Source of the DNA: Acinetobacter dispersus
Lineage (GTDB): Bacteria; Pseudomonadota; Gammaproteobacteria; Pseudomonadales; Moraxellaceae
Direction: 5' to 3'
DNA: 64,000 nt
NCBI RefSeq assembly: GCF_009884975.1
Contig: NZ_CP041970.1
Span: 2,108,001-2,172,000 of the forward strand
The number at the start of each line of letters is the position of its first letter. Position 1 is the first letter of the stretch. Below the pieces are notes generated by a model, which was given only the letters and a program-made list of their open reading frames with translations, was not told the DNA's origin and made no database searches. The translations under genes and the position numbers were made by a program. Shown here one piece after another: positions 9,593-18,678 of the stretch.

Positions 9593-10198
9593 ATGAATCA
9601 GAATAAGGCGGTTATTTTTGACCTCGATCAAACCTTACTTGATCGAACAACGTCGTTAATAAAATTCCTCACTTGGCAGATTAATTTCTTTCAATTGGTT
9701 GCTGCCGATGATAGAGAGCCATTTATTCTTCGCTTTCTTGAGTTAGATGATAATGGCAAAGTTTGGAAAGATCGTGTTTATGAAAATCTGATTCAGGAGT
9801 TTTCAATTCACGGCCATTCTAAAAAAATCCTTTTAACTAGTTATATCAATGATTTTAATAAATTTTCATGCTGCTTTGGACATGTAGAAAACACCATCAT
9901 CCAATTAAAACAGCAAGGCTATTTAATTGGATTAATCTCTAATGGCAGAACACCCTTTCAAGAAAATAATTTTTATGCGCTAGGGCTGACTGAATTCTTT
10001 TCTAGCACCATTGTTTCCGAAGCAGTTAGGCTCAGAAAACCAGATCCCGCAATTTTTCTATTATCTTGTCAGCAACTTGGTGTTCACCCAAAAAATTGTA
10101 TCTTTGTCGGAGATAATGAACTGGCAGACATACAAGGTGCAAAGGCTGTCGGGATGAAAACCTTTTCTTCCATCCCAATCCTGCGATTTCCTCAGTAA
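9593..10198 (+). CDS. HAD superfamily hydrolase, C-terminus altered by an apparent frameshift
   Basis: 201 residues. HAD motif I is FDLDQTLLD (about 9-17), motif II LISNGR (about 115-120), motif III RKPDPAIF (about 145-152) and motif IV VGDNELADI (about 170-178). This is a phosphatase of the HAD-IA/YjjG-like kind. After KAVGMKT the reading frame ends quickly, with SSIPILRFPQ. The other frame continues from the same point as FFHPNPAISSVIADQNLHD and ends at 10260, a far more natural HAD ending. One T appears to be missing from the run at 10163-10166. The catalytic core is intact, so activity may remain. Confidence 0.8.
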   Translation: MNQNKAVIFDLDQTLLDRTTSLIKFLTWQINFFQLVAADDREPFILRFLELDDNGKVWKDRVYENLIQEFSIHGHSKKILLTSYINDFNKFSCCFGHVENTIIQLKQQGYLIGLISNGRTPFQENNFYALGLTEFFSSTIVSEAVRLRKPDPAIFLLSCQQLGVHPKNCIFVGDNELADIQGAKAVGMKTFSSIPILRFPQ

Positions 10199-10320
10199 TA
10201 GCTGATCAAAATCTACATGATTTAAAAAACTTCATCGAAACATTAAAAGGCTTAGAGTAAATAACTTCGAGAATAATAATCCCTTAAACATAACCAATCT
10301 TGTAGGGATTTTCTCATCCC

Positions 10321-11061
10321 TTATTCATTCTTATCAGCTGGGAAAGCCTTTGGTGGAGGAGCATATTTAGATGGCTTTTCTTCTGCGGCTGCATCAGCGG
10401 ATTTCAGTGATTCAACTTGATAAATCGCTGTTCCAATAATGCCTGTATTCTGAATTGAGCCATTATCTGAGTTTGCAGCATACGCATCTTCAGGCTTACT
10501 AAAGGTAAAAGAAGCGACAGCAGAGTCACTCTTACGAAAACCTTCTATTGTGATCTCACTATGCGGATGGAGCACATATCCTGCATTATTTCGTGAAGCA
10601 GCACTGCCATCTAAAACATCAATCCCATCAACACTTGCCACCACTTCATAGGTATTATCGCTATGGTTTTCATATTTTAATTGGTAGCTTTGGCCATCTT
10701 TTGCTGAGAGATAATAGTTTTGACCATCTCTAGATAAAGCAAATGGTTGATCAGCATCATCAACGATAGAAAAACTAATTTTCCCTGCTGCCAACGAAAT
10801 ACTGTTAACGGTCTTGCCTTGATATTGTTTATTGGCATAACGAACTTGTGATTCAGCAATCGGTTGTTCTGTTAAACGGCTTAAATTAACCTCCGTCACA
10901 TGCGAGCTAATTTCATCGCCCCATTTTGTACCGAGCTTTTCGTCTACAGCTACTTGAGCATTACTATCGCTCGCTTCTGCAGCTACATCACTCTGTTTTT
11001 TACTGCAAGCTGCTAAAAATAAACATAAAATAAAAAAGATTAAAAAATACAGTTTTTTCAT
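10321..11061 (-). CDS. Predicted lipoprotein of unknown function
   Basis: 246 residues. Lys-Lys at the N-terminus and a hydrophobic stretch end in the lipobox LAAC (Cys about 19), followed by SKK, so it should be lipid-anchored and periplasmic. The rest is hydrophilic and beta-rich, without a domain I recognise, and ends in a Pro/Lys-rich tail KYAPPPKAFPADKNE. It is a stand-alone gene. Upstream (11062-11249) is AT-rich and includes a 13-bp inverted repeat. Confidence 0.8.
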   Translation of the reverse strand: MKKLYFLIFFILCLFLAACSKKQSDVAAEASDSNAQVAVDEKLGTKWGDEISSHVTEVNLSRLTEQPIAESQVRYANKQYQGKTVNSISLAAGKISFSIVDDADQPFALSRDGQNYYLSAKDGQSYQLKYENHSDNTYEVVASVDGIDVLDGSAASRNNAGYVLHPHSEITIEGFRKSDSAVASFTFSKPEDAYAANSDNGSIQNTGIIGTAIYQVESLKSADAAAEEKPSKYAPPPKAFPADKNE

Positions 11062-11109
11062 TCTAAATATGATCCTAAATTCAATTTTTATCTTTGTAAA
11101 AAATAATTG

Positions 11110-11146
11110 TTATTCATTTATACCAATGTTCGATATAAATGAATAA
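11110..11146. repeat. 13-bp perfect inverted repeat between the lipoprotein gene and yggS
   Basis: TTATTCATTTATA (11110-11122) is repeated in inverse as TATAAATGAATAA (11134-11146), with an 11-base spacer. It lies 49 bases upstream of the lipoprotein gene and 104 bases downstream of the yggS stop. It could be an operator for the lipoprotein gene or a weak AU-rich transcript end. It lacks GC in the stem, which argues against a strong terminator. Confidence 0.55.
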
Positions 11147-11249
11147 ACAGGTTATCTTAATTTATGCCGTTTTTTTCAACAGCAAATATATTTTATATAA
11201 TTGTAATTTGTTCTTTATCTCTACGGATATTTATTCAATCCGCTCTATA

Positions 11250-11936
11250 TTAGTTTGAATAATCCCGTGCTCCGAATAATGCAGTTCCTACTCTAACCAT
11301 GGTTGAACCCGCTGCAATTGCTGCTTCAAGATCAGCGGACATCCCCATACTTAAAGTATCCCAGTCTTGCGGCTGTGTATGCTGAGCTTTCACTTGCTCA
11401 AATAGAACTTTGGCATCAGCAAATGCAGCATGATTTTCGGGTGCTGGAATCACCATCAAACCACGTAAACGGATATTTGGAAGTTGGCTAATTTGCTGAA
11501 CCAGTTCAGCAACCTCTGTAGGTCGGCAACCATCTTTAGAATCTTGCCCATCAATATTCACTTGCAGACAAAGATTCAAAGGCTTTTGAGATTCGATACG
11601 CTGACTGGACAAACGTTCAGCGATGATCAAACGATCAACCCCATGCACCCAGTCAAATTTTTCTGCTAAATGTTTGGTTTTATTACGCTGCACATGTCCA
11701 ATAAAATGCCATTCGATCTCTAATTCTTTTAATTCCTCAATTTTTTCTAGTGCTTCCTGTAAATAGTTTTCACCAAAACTGCGCTGCCCGACTCCATACA
11801 TTTCGCGAAGGCTTGAAGCAGGATGGGTCTTGGAAACCGCTAACAATTGCACCGTTGCAGGATCACGTTGAACACGCTGACAGGCTTGTTCTATTTGATT
11901 TAAAACAGATTGGCGGGATTGTTGCGATTGATTCAT
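11250..11936 (-). CDS. yggS: YggS/PLPBP family pyridoxal-phosphate homeostasis protein
   Basis: 228 residues from the ATG at 11936, or 233 if the ATG at 11951 is used. The fold-type III PLP barrel is recognisable. LLAVSKTHP carries the Schiff-base lysine (about 36), HFIGHVQRNK follows, and GLMVIP and LSMGMSADLEAAI(AAGSTMVRVGTALFG) contain the phosphate-binding residues. The protein buffers PLP and affects amino-acid pools; it has no known catalysis. It is transcribed divergently from pilT, as is common in gamma-proteobacteria. The 11936 start gives the same N-terminal length as E. coli YggS. Confidence 0.93.
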   Translation of the reverse strand: MNQSQQSRQSVLNQIEQACQRVQRDPATVQLLAVSKTHPASSLREMYGVGQRSFGENYLQEALEKIEELKELEIEWHFIGHVQRNKTKHLAEKFDWVHGVDRLIIAERLSSQRIESQKPLNLCLQVNIDGQDSKDGCRPTEVAELVQQISQLPNIRLRGLMVIPAPENHAAFADAKVLFEQVKAQHTQPQDWDTLSMGMSADLEAAIAAGSTMVRVGTALFGARDYSN

Positions 11937-12061
11937 TGACACAGTTCTCATTTACGAAATCTTTTTTTGCTTTCCATTCTTTAAGGTGTTGGTAAGCCCG
12001 AATGAAAGCCTTATATTATTCTACAAAATAATGAGACATTTTAGTTTGTTTCGGGGAAATT

Positions 12062-13099
12062 ATGGATATTACAGAACTACTCGCCTTTTCAGTTAAAAAC
12101 GGTGCTTCCGATTTACACCTTTCAGCGGGTATGCCTCCTATGATTCGTGTGGATGGTGAAGTTCGTCGTATTAACTTACCAGCACTTGAACATAAAGATG
12201 TACATCGCTTGGTGTACGACATTATGAATGATAAACAACGTCGTGACTTTGAAGAAGATTTAGAAACTGACTTTTCATTTGAAGTACCGAATATTGCTCG
12301 TTTCCGTGTTAACGCATTCAACCAAAACCGTGGTGCAGGTGCGGTGTTCCGTACCATTCCATCTAAAGTTTTAACGATGGAAGATTTGGGCTTAGGTTCA
12401 ATTTTCAAAGAAATCTGTGATTATCCACGTGGAATCGTACTCGTCACAGGCCCAACGGGCTCTGGTAAATCCACCACACTCGCAGCGATGATCGACTATA
12501 TTAACGAAAACCGTTATGACCATATTTTAACCGTCGAAGATCCAATTGAATTTGTACACCAATCGAAAAAATGTCTAATCAACCAACGTGAAGTACATCG
12601 TGATACCCACGGCTTTAATGCAGCGCTGCGTTCAGCATTGCGTGAAGACCCTGACATTATTCTGGTCGGTGAGATGCGTGACTTAGAAACCATCCGCTTG
12701 GCACTGACCGCTGCGGAAACAGGTCACTTGGTGTTTGGTACACTGCATACCACCTCTGCGGCGAAAACCATTGACCGTGTTATCGACGTATTCCCAGCAG
12801 AAGAAAAAGACATGGTACGTGCCATGCTATCTGAATCTCTACAAGCCGTGATTTCTCAAACACTATTGAAAAAGAATGGTGGTGGTCGTGTAGCTGCACA
12901 TGAAATCATGATCGGTATTCCTGCGATTCGTAACCTCGTACGTGAAAACAAAGTCGCACAAATGTATTCTGCGATCCAAACAGGTGCCAACTACGGTATG
13001 ACCACTTTGGATCAAAGCCTGAAAACACTGGTGTCTAAAGGTTTAATTAGCCCACAAACTGCTCGTACTGTTGCAAAACAACCCGAATCATTCCTATAA
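12062..13099 (+). CDS. pilT: Type IV pilus retraction ATPase PilT
   Basis: 345 residues. The N-terminal PAS-like domain starts MDITELLAFSVKNGASDLHLSAG. Walker A GPTGSGKST is at about 131-139. The Asp box, Walker B (PDIILVGEMRD) and His box (GHLVFGTLHTTSA) follow, and the C-terminal AIRNLVRE is the PilT-specific retraction motif. The hexamer at the inner-membrane base depolymerises pili for twitching and DNA uptake. pilU follows 24 bases downstream, so they form an operon. GGGG precedes the ATG. Confidence 0.97.
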   Translation: MDITELLAFSVKNGASDLHLSAGMPPMIRVDGEVRRINLPALEHKDVHRLVYDIMNDKQRRDFEEDLETDFSFEVPNIARFRVNAFNQNRGAGAVFRTIPSKVLTMEDLGLGSIFKEICDYPRGIVLVTGPTGSGKSTTLAAMIDYINENRYDHILTVEDPIEFVHQSKKCLINQREVHRDTHGFNAALRSALREDPDIILVGEMRDLETIRLALTAAETGHLVFGTLHTTSAAKTIDRVIDVFPAEEKDMVRAMLSESLQAVISQTLLKKNGGGRVAAHEIMIGIPAIRNLVRENKVAQMYSAIQTGANYGMTTLDQSLKTLVSKGLISPQTARTVAKQPESFL

Positions 13100-13123
13100 A
13101 AATAAATGGATTAGAGAAATATC

Positions 13124-14242
13124 ATGGATTTTAATGATTTACTCAATTTGATGATTCAACAAAATGCATCGGACTTATTTGTCACTGCGGATGTTGAACC
13201 TTCAATGAAAATTAACGGGCAGATCGTGCCTGTTTCCAAATCGAAACTTTCAGGGGAAATTGTGGGTCAACTGGTTCAATCCATTATGACCGACAAGCAG
13301 CGTAAAGAGTTTGCAGAGACGCGTGAATGTAACTTTGCGATCATGAACCGTGAAAAGACAGCGCGTTTCCGTGTCAGTGCTTTTCAACAACGTGATATGC
13401 CAGGCATGGTATTGCGTAAGATCGAAACCCATATTCCAAGCATGGATGATCTAAAACTGCCAGAAGTGCTGAAAGAATTGGCGATGACCAAACGTGGCAT
13501 CATCATCTTTGTAGGTGCAACAGGTACCGGTAAATCGACTTCTTTGGCGTCAATGATTGGTTTCCGCAACCAGAATTCTAAAGGTCATATCATCACCATT
13601 GAAGACCCGATCGAATTTGTGCATCAACATGCAGGCTGTATCGTGACGCAACGTGAAGTCGGGATTGATACTGATTCATTTGAAGTGGCATTGAAAAATA
13701 CGCTACGTCAGGCACCAGATGTGATCTTAATTGGTGAGATTCGTTCGCGTGAAACTATGGACTATGCGATTGCTTTCGCAGAAACTGGTCACTTAGTACT
13801 CGCGACCTTGCACGCCAACAATGCCAACCAAGCCTTAGACCGTATTATTCACTTCTTTGAAGCTGACCGTCATAGTCAGCTGTACATGGACTTGTCACTC
13901 AACTTAAAAGCACTCGTCGCACAACAATTGATTCCAACCCCAGACGGTAATTCACGTCGTGCTGCCATTGAGATTTTGATTAATACACCGCTTTTAGCTG
14001 ACTATATCCGTAAGGGTGAAATTCATGAGATTAAAGATCTGATGAAACGTTCACGCGAATTGGGAATGCAAACCTTTGACCAAGCCTTATTTGACCTTTA
14101 TAAAGCAGGTCAGATTACCTATAAGGATGCATTGAAGCATGCAGACTCACCAAACGATCTACGCCTCACCATCAAACTTTCCGAAGAAGGCGCAGACCAA
14201 TTATTGAGTGCCAGTCGAAATATTACCTTTGATGGTCAATAA
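13124..14242 (+). CDS. pilU: PilT-dependent retraction ATPase PilU
   Basis: 372 residues, a PilT paralogue. Walker A is GATGTGKST (about 130-138), Walker B lies in PDVILIGEIRS, and the His box is GHLVLATLHANNA. The longer C-terminus (EEGADQLLSASRNITFDGQ) distinguishes it from PilT. By family knowledge it adds force to retraction but depends on PilT. It is the last gene of the pilTU pair; a strong bidirectional terminator follows. Confidence 0.95.
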   Translation: MDFNDLLNLMIQQNASDLFVTADVEPSMKINGQIVPVSKSKLSGEIVGQLVQSIMTDKQRKEFAETRECNFAIMNREKTARFRVSAFQQRDMPGMVLRKIETHIPSMDDLKLPEVLKELAMTKRGIIIFVGATGTGKSTSLASMIGFRNQNSKGHIITIEDPIEFVHQHAGCIVTQREVGIDTDSFEVALKNTLRQAPDVILIGEIRSRETMDYAIAFAETGHLVLATLHANNANQALDRIIHFFEADRHSQLYMDLSLNLKALVAQQLIPTPDGNSRRAAIEILINTPLLADYIRKGEIHEIKDLMKRSRELGMQTFDQALFDLYKAGQITYKDALKHADSPNDLRLTIKLSEEGADQLLSASRNITFDGQ

Positions 14243-14258
14243 TTCAAATTAAGCCATT

Positions 14259-14293
14259 AAAAAAGGGAAGGTTTTTGTAACCTTCCCTTTTTT
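14259..14293. terminator. Bidirectional terminator between pilU and fur
   Basis: A 13-bp perfect stem, AAAAAAGGGAAGG with CCTTCCCTTTTTT, has a nine-base loop. A and T tails on both sides let it end both pilTU and the convergent fur transcript. Confidence 0.9.
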
Positions 14294-14338
14294 ATTTGTT
14301 CAATTTTCGTGAACTCTTTAATTTTAACGCAATTGAGC

Positions 14339-14776
14339 TTATTTTTTACGATAAGCCTCTTGGCATTCCGCATCACTACAGTAGCCATATAAATTTAAAG
14401 AGTGTCCAGTTAAAGCAAATTGATGCTTATCTGCAACTGCATGTTGCTCTTTCTCGATAATATCATTTGTAAATTCAACAACTTTATTACAGTTTAAGCA
14501 AACAAGGTGATCATGATGATCTTCTTGCATGATTTCAAAAACTGAATGATTGTTTTCAAAATGGTGACGCTGAATAATACCCGCAGCTTCGAATTGTGTT
14601 AACACACGGTAAACCGTTGCTAAACCAACATCTTCACCTTGCTCGAGCAAAGTTTTATAAATATCTTCAGCACTCAAATGATGTTGTTTTGAATTTTCTA
14701 ATAATTCCAAAATCTTAATACGAGGAAGGGTAACTTTAAGTCCAGCTTTGCGTAAGTCTTGATTAGAAATCGGCAT
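14339..14776 (-). CDS. fur: Ferric uptake regulator Fur
   Basis: 145 residues. The winged-helix domain contains LPRIKILELLENS and GLATVYRVLTQFEAAGI. The metal-binding hinge is rich in histidine (HHFENNHSVFEI, EDHHDHLVC), and the structural zinc cysteines are in CLNCNKV and CSDAEC. The length and order match Fur rather than Zur. It represses iron-uptake genes with Fe(II). It is divergent from bamE, an arrangement conserved in many gamma-proteobacteria. Confidence 0.96.
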   Translation of the reverse strand: MPISNQDLRKAGLKVTLPRIKILELLENSKQHHLSAEDIYKTLLEQGEDVGLATVYRVLTQFEAAGIIQRHHFENNHSVFEIMQEDHHDHLVCLNCNKVVEFTNDIIEKEQHAVADKHQFALTGHSLNLYGYCSDAECQEAYRKK

Positions 14777-14887
14777 AAAAAAAGGTCTCTCAACAAATCT
14801 TAAGTTGGAATAGGCAATAGAGTTTAGATGCAGTATGATCTATCCTTGAATCAAATGCATCATCATTTATCAGGATAGTGTAGCAAA

Positions 14888-15286
14888 ATGCAAAAAATCA
14901 TGCTGGCGTTGTTCGTCACTACAGTACTTAGCGGTTGTTCAGTCTTTGGTGTTTATAAAGTTGATATTCCACAAGGAACACCATTAACCAAAGCACAAGC
15001 TTCTCAAGTACAAGTGGGCATGAGCTTTCAGCAAGTCCGTTTCTTGCTTGGTAGTCCAACAGTGACAGATCCACTGAACCCGCAACGTTGGGACTACATC
15101 TACAACTATATTCCAGGTACTTATGCGAAAAAAGCAAAAATACCTGCGGCACACGGTCAACATTTAAAAGTTTATTTTGATGCGAATGGTAACGTAGAAC
15201 GCTTAGAAGGTTTAGATACGATTCCAGAATCACAACCTGGTTTACCGGCATCAAAAGAAGCTATTTTGACTGCGCCACCACTATAA
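14888..15286 (+). CDS. bamE: Outer-membrane assembly lipoprotein BamE (OmlA/SmpA)
   Basis: 132 residues. The signal peptide ends at lipobox LSGC (Cys 17). The SmpA/OmlA core follows: VDIPQGTPLTKAQASQVQVGM, the turn LLGSPTVTDPLNPQRWDY, then YFDANGNVERLEG. It belongs to the BAM complex inserting outer-membrane beta-barrels. A short Pro-rich tail, SQPGLPASKEAIL, closes it. It lies divergent from fur and convergent with rnfH, with a shared terminator. Confidence 0.95.
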   Translation: MQKIMLALFVTTVLSGCSVFGVYKVDIPQGTPLTKAQASQVQVGMSFQQVRFLLGSPTVTDPLNPQRWDYIYNYIPGTYAKKAKIPAAHGQHLKVYFDANGNVERLEGLDTIPESQPGLPASKEAILTAPPL

Positions 15287-15304
15287 CGGCTTTCCAGTAA
15301 AAAG

Positions 15305-15338
15305 AAACCCCTCATCGAGTCAATCATGAGGGGTTTTA
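15305..15338. terminator. Terminator between bamE and rnfH
   Basis: AACCCCTCAT (15306-15315) pairs with ATGAGGGGTT (15326-15335), followed by T on the plus strand and TTTCTTTTT on the minus strand. It serves bamE and probably rnfH. Confidence 0.88.
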
Positions 15339-15348
15339 CTTATCAGCT

Positions 15349-15663
15349 TTATGCCTTAAAGCGATTACCTTTGATAAATCGCCCAACGGGGTTCTTTGCT
15401 GCCCGCTTACGCCGAATATCATTCGGGTTAATGGTAAGTGTCCGATAGATTTCAACACGGTCACCTGCTTGCAGGACCGTATCCGCGTCAATTCTGCTAC
15501 CAAATACACCTAACTGTAAAACTTCTGGTAGTACCGTCTGTGCTGCTAAGCCACTGGCATGAATTGCCTGTTGGGCCGTCATTCCCTCGCTAAAGCTGAC
15601 AGGAATATGGAATTGCTGTTCAGTACTTGAGAAAGCGACCCAAACTTGTTTAGCCTGCTCCAT
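15349..15663 (-). CDS. rnfH: RnfH family ubiquitin-fold protein
   Basis: 104 residues from the ATG at 15663, whose A is shared with the stop of the upstream membrane-protein gene (TAATG), suggesting translational coupling. VWVAFSSTEQQFHIPVSF and VGDRVEIYRTL-like ending AGDRVEIYRTLTINPND match the RnfH family (UPF0125). The C-terminus is strongly basic (RRKRAAKNPVGRFIKGNRFKA). The function is unknown. The usual neighbours ratA and bamE are only partly present: bamE is here, ratA is not. Confidence 0.9.
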   Translation of the reverse strand: MEQAKQVWVAFSSTEQQFHIPVSFSEGMTAQQAIHASGLAAQTVLPEVLQLGVFGSRIDADTVLQAGDRVEIYRTLTINPNDIRRKRAAKNPVGRFIKGNRFKA

Positions 15664-16745
15664 TACAGCACTTGTCCGATCACAGCAATGATTGCCACGA
15701 CAATTGAAAGTGGTAACACGATACGGATGGCAATACGCCAAATGTTATAAAACAGCTCATTGCTAAAACCCATTGCTTTACGCAGATGACTAATCTTCAT
15801 AATCCAGCCAGCGAATACTGCATAAATCAAGCAAATCAGTAATCCCCAAAGCATGAGCAGGCTATTAAAGATTTGTTCCACTTGTGGTACAGTCCAAACA
15901 GCAATAGCTGCAAGCAAAATCACCCATTGAATCACGATCGCAAGCTGACGCTGTGCTAACTGTTCTTTTGCAAATTGAATTAAGAGTGCAGCTGACATGA
16001 TGGCAGCAAACACCCATGCCAATGCAGGTAGCTGTGCTTGCACAGAGAAGAAGCCAAAGGCAATCACAGCAAGTAATTGCGCCACCCAAATTGGCAAGGC
16101 TGTACTTGTTGCGGCTTCCTGTTTTTTCACAGCAACTAAACTACTTTGCCAGTACAATCCAAGCCCTAAACCACTTGCAACTAAAGCAAGGACTGTTGCA
16201 TTGCCCCACTCTTTAAACTCGATTCCTGTCCAATGCCAAGCCGTTAGATGTGTTCCCATGACATTGGCAAGAATAAATGCGGCAATCACACCAATTGTTG
16301 TCAAAGCAATTAAAAATTGGCGAGGAATAAAAGACAATCCAAGTGCAACAATAGCAAGAGCTGAAAAAACAATCTGATCTGATACAGCAAGCGCTAGCTG
16401 TTGGCTCACGACATGGGTTGCGGCAGTCAATACACTACCTGCAAAGAATGGAACAAATATAACAGCCAACCAGCCTACAATACGCCATCTCGGTGAAGCA
16501 TCTGCATCACGTGTTAAGCTTGAAAGTGCTTGTAATGCTGTAGTCTGCGAACGCTTTGCTAAAGCAATTTCAAGATAACCGATGGGTAATGCCAACAGAA
16601 TCATTGTGCCTAACCAAAGCAACCAGAAGTCGAATTGACGATCGATTTGAATTCCAACAGTAGGTGCCAATGTCGTAATCATGACAAAAGATAGGCAAAA
16701 CGCCATCACTGGCGCAGGCCAGCGTGACAGAGTTGTGTCCTGCAT
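15663..16745 (-). CDS. Multi-spanning inner-membrane protein, weakly NSS-transporter-like
   Basis: 360 residues, almost wholly hydrophobic, with about ten predicted spans. The segment PIGYLEIALAKRSQTTALQAL after span 2 looks like the TM2-loop of neurotransmitter:sodium symporters (leading E then R/S-Q), and RWRIVGWLAVIFVPFFAGSV like its third helix. The protein is roughly 100 residues shorter than normal NSS members, and the TM1 sodium motif is not clear, so transport is an inference. It overlaps rnfH by one base. Confidence 0.7.
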   Translation of the reverse strand: MQDTTLSRWPAPVMAFCLSFVMITTLAPTVGIQIDRQFDFWLLWLGTMILLALPIGYLEIALAKRSQTTALQALSSLTRDADASPRWRIVGWLAVIFVPFFAGSVLTAATHVVSQQLALAVSDQIVFSALAIVALGLSFIPRQFLIALTTIGVIAAFILANVMGTHLTAWHWTGIEFKEWGNATVLALVASGLGLGLYWQSSLVAVKKQEAATSTALPIWVAQLLAVIAFGFFSVQAQLPALAWVFAAIMSAALLIQFAKEQLAQRQLAIVIQWVILLAAIAVWTVPQVEQIFNSLLMLWGLLICLIYAVFAGWIMKISHLRKAMGFSNELFYNIWRIAIRIVLPLSIVVAIIAVIGQVL

Positions 16746-16864
16746 AATGCATTCCTTGAAAAATCTTTGAACTCATTGCACTTTATGGAGCTTGCAATGA
16801 AATATTCAATCTATTTTGCCTTCCTCAAGCCTGAAAATCAAAACAAAAGATCTCGAAAGAAAGA

Positions 16865-16970
16865 AGCAAATCACCTTACGGTGATTTGCTGCGCACGAAT
16901 TATTATATTATTAAGTGGATCCCTTATGTATCACTCATACCACACTTATTATTATTTATCATAAGGGATC
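16865..16970. terminator. Two inverted repeats downstream of the bacteriohemerythrin gene
   Basis: AGCAAATCACC (16865-16875) pairs perfectly with GGTGATTTGCT (16880-16890) over a four-base loop. On the minus strand it is followed by TCTTTCTTTC, so it probably ends the bacteriohemerythrin transcript. A second repeat pairs GATCCCTTATG (16918-16928) with CATAAGGGATC (16960-16970); on the plus strand it is followed by TTTTATTATT. Confidence 0.6.
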
Positions 16971-16989
16971 TTTTATTATTGTCTTATTA

Positions 16990-17445
16990 TTATGAGAAGA
17001 AACGAGAAAACCAGTTTTTCCCTTTTTTCTTTTCATTTTCTTTAATGATTCCGATCATATTTTCTTTTACAGCACCGACATAATCAGCATCATCATGTCG
17101 AATATGGTTGATCAACCATTTTGAGAGTGCTTCATGTAGCTCGCTATCAATTTCTTGCCCCAGCTCAAAACGTTGACGATAAGTCTCTATCTTTTTGATA
17201 AATAAGTCATGTACACGCTTATGTGGTACACGATATTTATAGTTTGCTTCTTCTTGTAAGCTTTCTTCAAAGGTAAAATGAGACTGGGTATAATCAATGA
17301 TATTATCCAAAATACCTTTTAATTTTGCCCGATCATCACCCTCATTTAATTCATCAATTTCATTAATATAATCTAGAATACGACGATGCTGATCATCGAT
17401 CACCTCGATTCCTGTATTATATTCGACAGACCATTTCATACCCAT
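16990..17445 (-). CDS. Bacteriohemerythrin
   Basis: 151 residues. The hemerythrin iron ligands are present in order: His in DDQHRRIL (about 20), His and Glu in SHFTFEE (about 56-60), His in PHKRVH (about 76-80), and HIRHDDADY (about 111-119) with the last His and Asp. It is an oxygen-binding, non-haem di-iron four-helix protein. I chose ATG 17445 because GGGG lies six bases upstream; a TTG at 17457 is possible. The upstream 270 bases are AT-rich with no gene. Confidence 0.93.
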   Translation of the reverse strand: MGMKWSVEYNTGIEVIDDQHRRILDYINEIDELNEGDDRAKLKGILDNIIDYTQSHFTFEESLQEEANYKYRVPHKRVHDLFIKKIETYRQRFELGQEIDSELHEALSKWLINHIRHDDADYVGAVKENMIGIIKENEKKKGKNWFSRFFS

Positions 17446-17730
17446 ATCGAACCCCAAACCATATTTGATTTATTGAATAAGGATATAATATCGGCAAAGC
17501 AATTAAATAAAAACACAGCGTTTTTGTCAGATTTTAACTATTGATAAAGAAAACAAATTAAACCCTTGTTTTATATTTATTTAAATATTTTAACCGATCA
17601 AAACACTCAAGTATTTTTTAACCAACAAGAAAAAATATCTATCTAATTTTATTGATATAACTCGAAAAATACATGCAGATTCCATTAAGTAAAATCCTGC
17701 CAAATATATATTCCAGTTATATCTTATATA

Positions 17731-18579
17731 TTAATACTGATCGGCTTTTGTTACTCGTTTTAATGCTGGATTTTCTGCTTCACGGATTAAGCGCTCAACT
17801 CGTGTTAAAGCATGCTGAATCGGTTTACCGTGCTGGAATAAAATCATTTCCCCTGCTTGATATGCAGTCCATGCTTCATTATGCGTTAACGGCTCAGTCG
17901 TGATCACTGCAACGCGATCTTCTGGTGTGGTAACTTGACTAAAATCAACTTCCACGTCGAGATCAATTAAATGTGCAGGTTGAAATGGATACTCACGTAC
18001 GAGCCAATGCAACTTCGTCGTCGCATAGCTAAATAAGGCCTTACCATTAGAAAGACAGAAATTAAAGGTACCATGCTCTGCAATTTGTGGCGAAATACGT
18101 TCCAATAGTGAGAAAATCTCTTCTAAACTTGGTTCGGTATAGCCAAATGCTTCAACCATCTGATCCAGTAAATAACAAAATGCTAGTTCACTGTCGGTAT
18201 TACCTACCGGCTCGAAACGGCCACTTAACTCAGGTTTGAAGTCATGCAAATCACCATTATGCGCAAAAATCCAATGTCTCCCCCAAAGCTCCCGCAAAAA
18301 GGGATGTGAATTCTCGAGGTTGATTTTACCTTGAGTGGCTTTACGAATATGGGCAATGACGTTGCGAGACTTGATTGGATAATTACGAATCAGGTCAGCA
18401 ATAGGAGATTCAACCGCAGATTGATTATCCACAAATAAGCGGCAAGCTTTATCTTCAAAAAAAGCGATCCCAAAACCATCGCAATGATCAGAGGTCACCC
18501 CTGCGCGTTGTGAAAACCCACGAAAAGAAAAAGTAATATCTGTCGGGGTGGCGCAATTCATTCCTAATAGCTGGCACAT
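17731..18579 (-). CDS. Class II glutamine amidotransferase (YafJ-like)
   Basis: 282 residues. The Ntn-type nucleophile Cys2 follows the initiator Met (MCQLLGMNC). RKATQGKINLENSHPF and FAHNGDL are the conserved glutamine-binding motifs of the GATase II domain, and VGNTDSELAF is the YafJ/DUG3-like signature. Family members hydrolyse gamma-glutamyl amides; the true substrate here is unknown. It is a single gene in the same direction as the OlsB-like gene upstream. Confidence 0.9.
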   Translation of the reverse strand: MCQLLGMNCATPTDITFSFRGFSQRAGVTSDHCDGFGIAFFEDKACRLFVDNQSAVESPIADLIRNYPIKSRNVIAHIRKATQGKINLENSHPFLRELWGRHWIFAHNGDLHDFKPELSGRFEPVGNTDSELAFCYLLDQMVEAFGYTEPSLEEIFSLLERISPQIAEHGTFNFCLSNGKALFSYATTKLHWLVREYPFQPAHLIDLDVEVDFSQVTTPEDRVAVITTEPLTHNEAWTAYQAGEMILFQHGKPIQHALTRVERLIREAENPALKRVTKADQY

Positions 18580-18678
18580 ATCTTTAAACTATCAAACATC
18601 TACGCCTATTGTGCATGAGGGATAGATGGCTTGTAAATCTCAATATGTGCTCACTATTAGATTAAGAATGATAAGGCA

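Noticed and set aside
16767..17083. Short plus-strand frames between the NSS-like gene and bacteriohemerythrin
   Set aside because: No ribosome site; they overlap the hairpins or the antisense of the hemerythrin gene.
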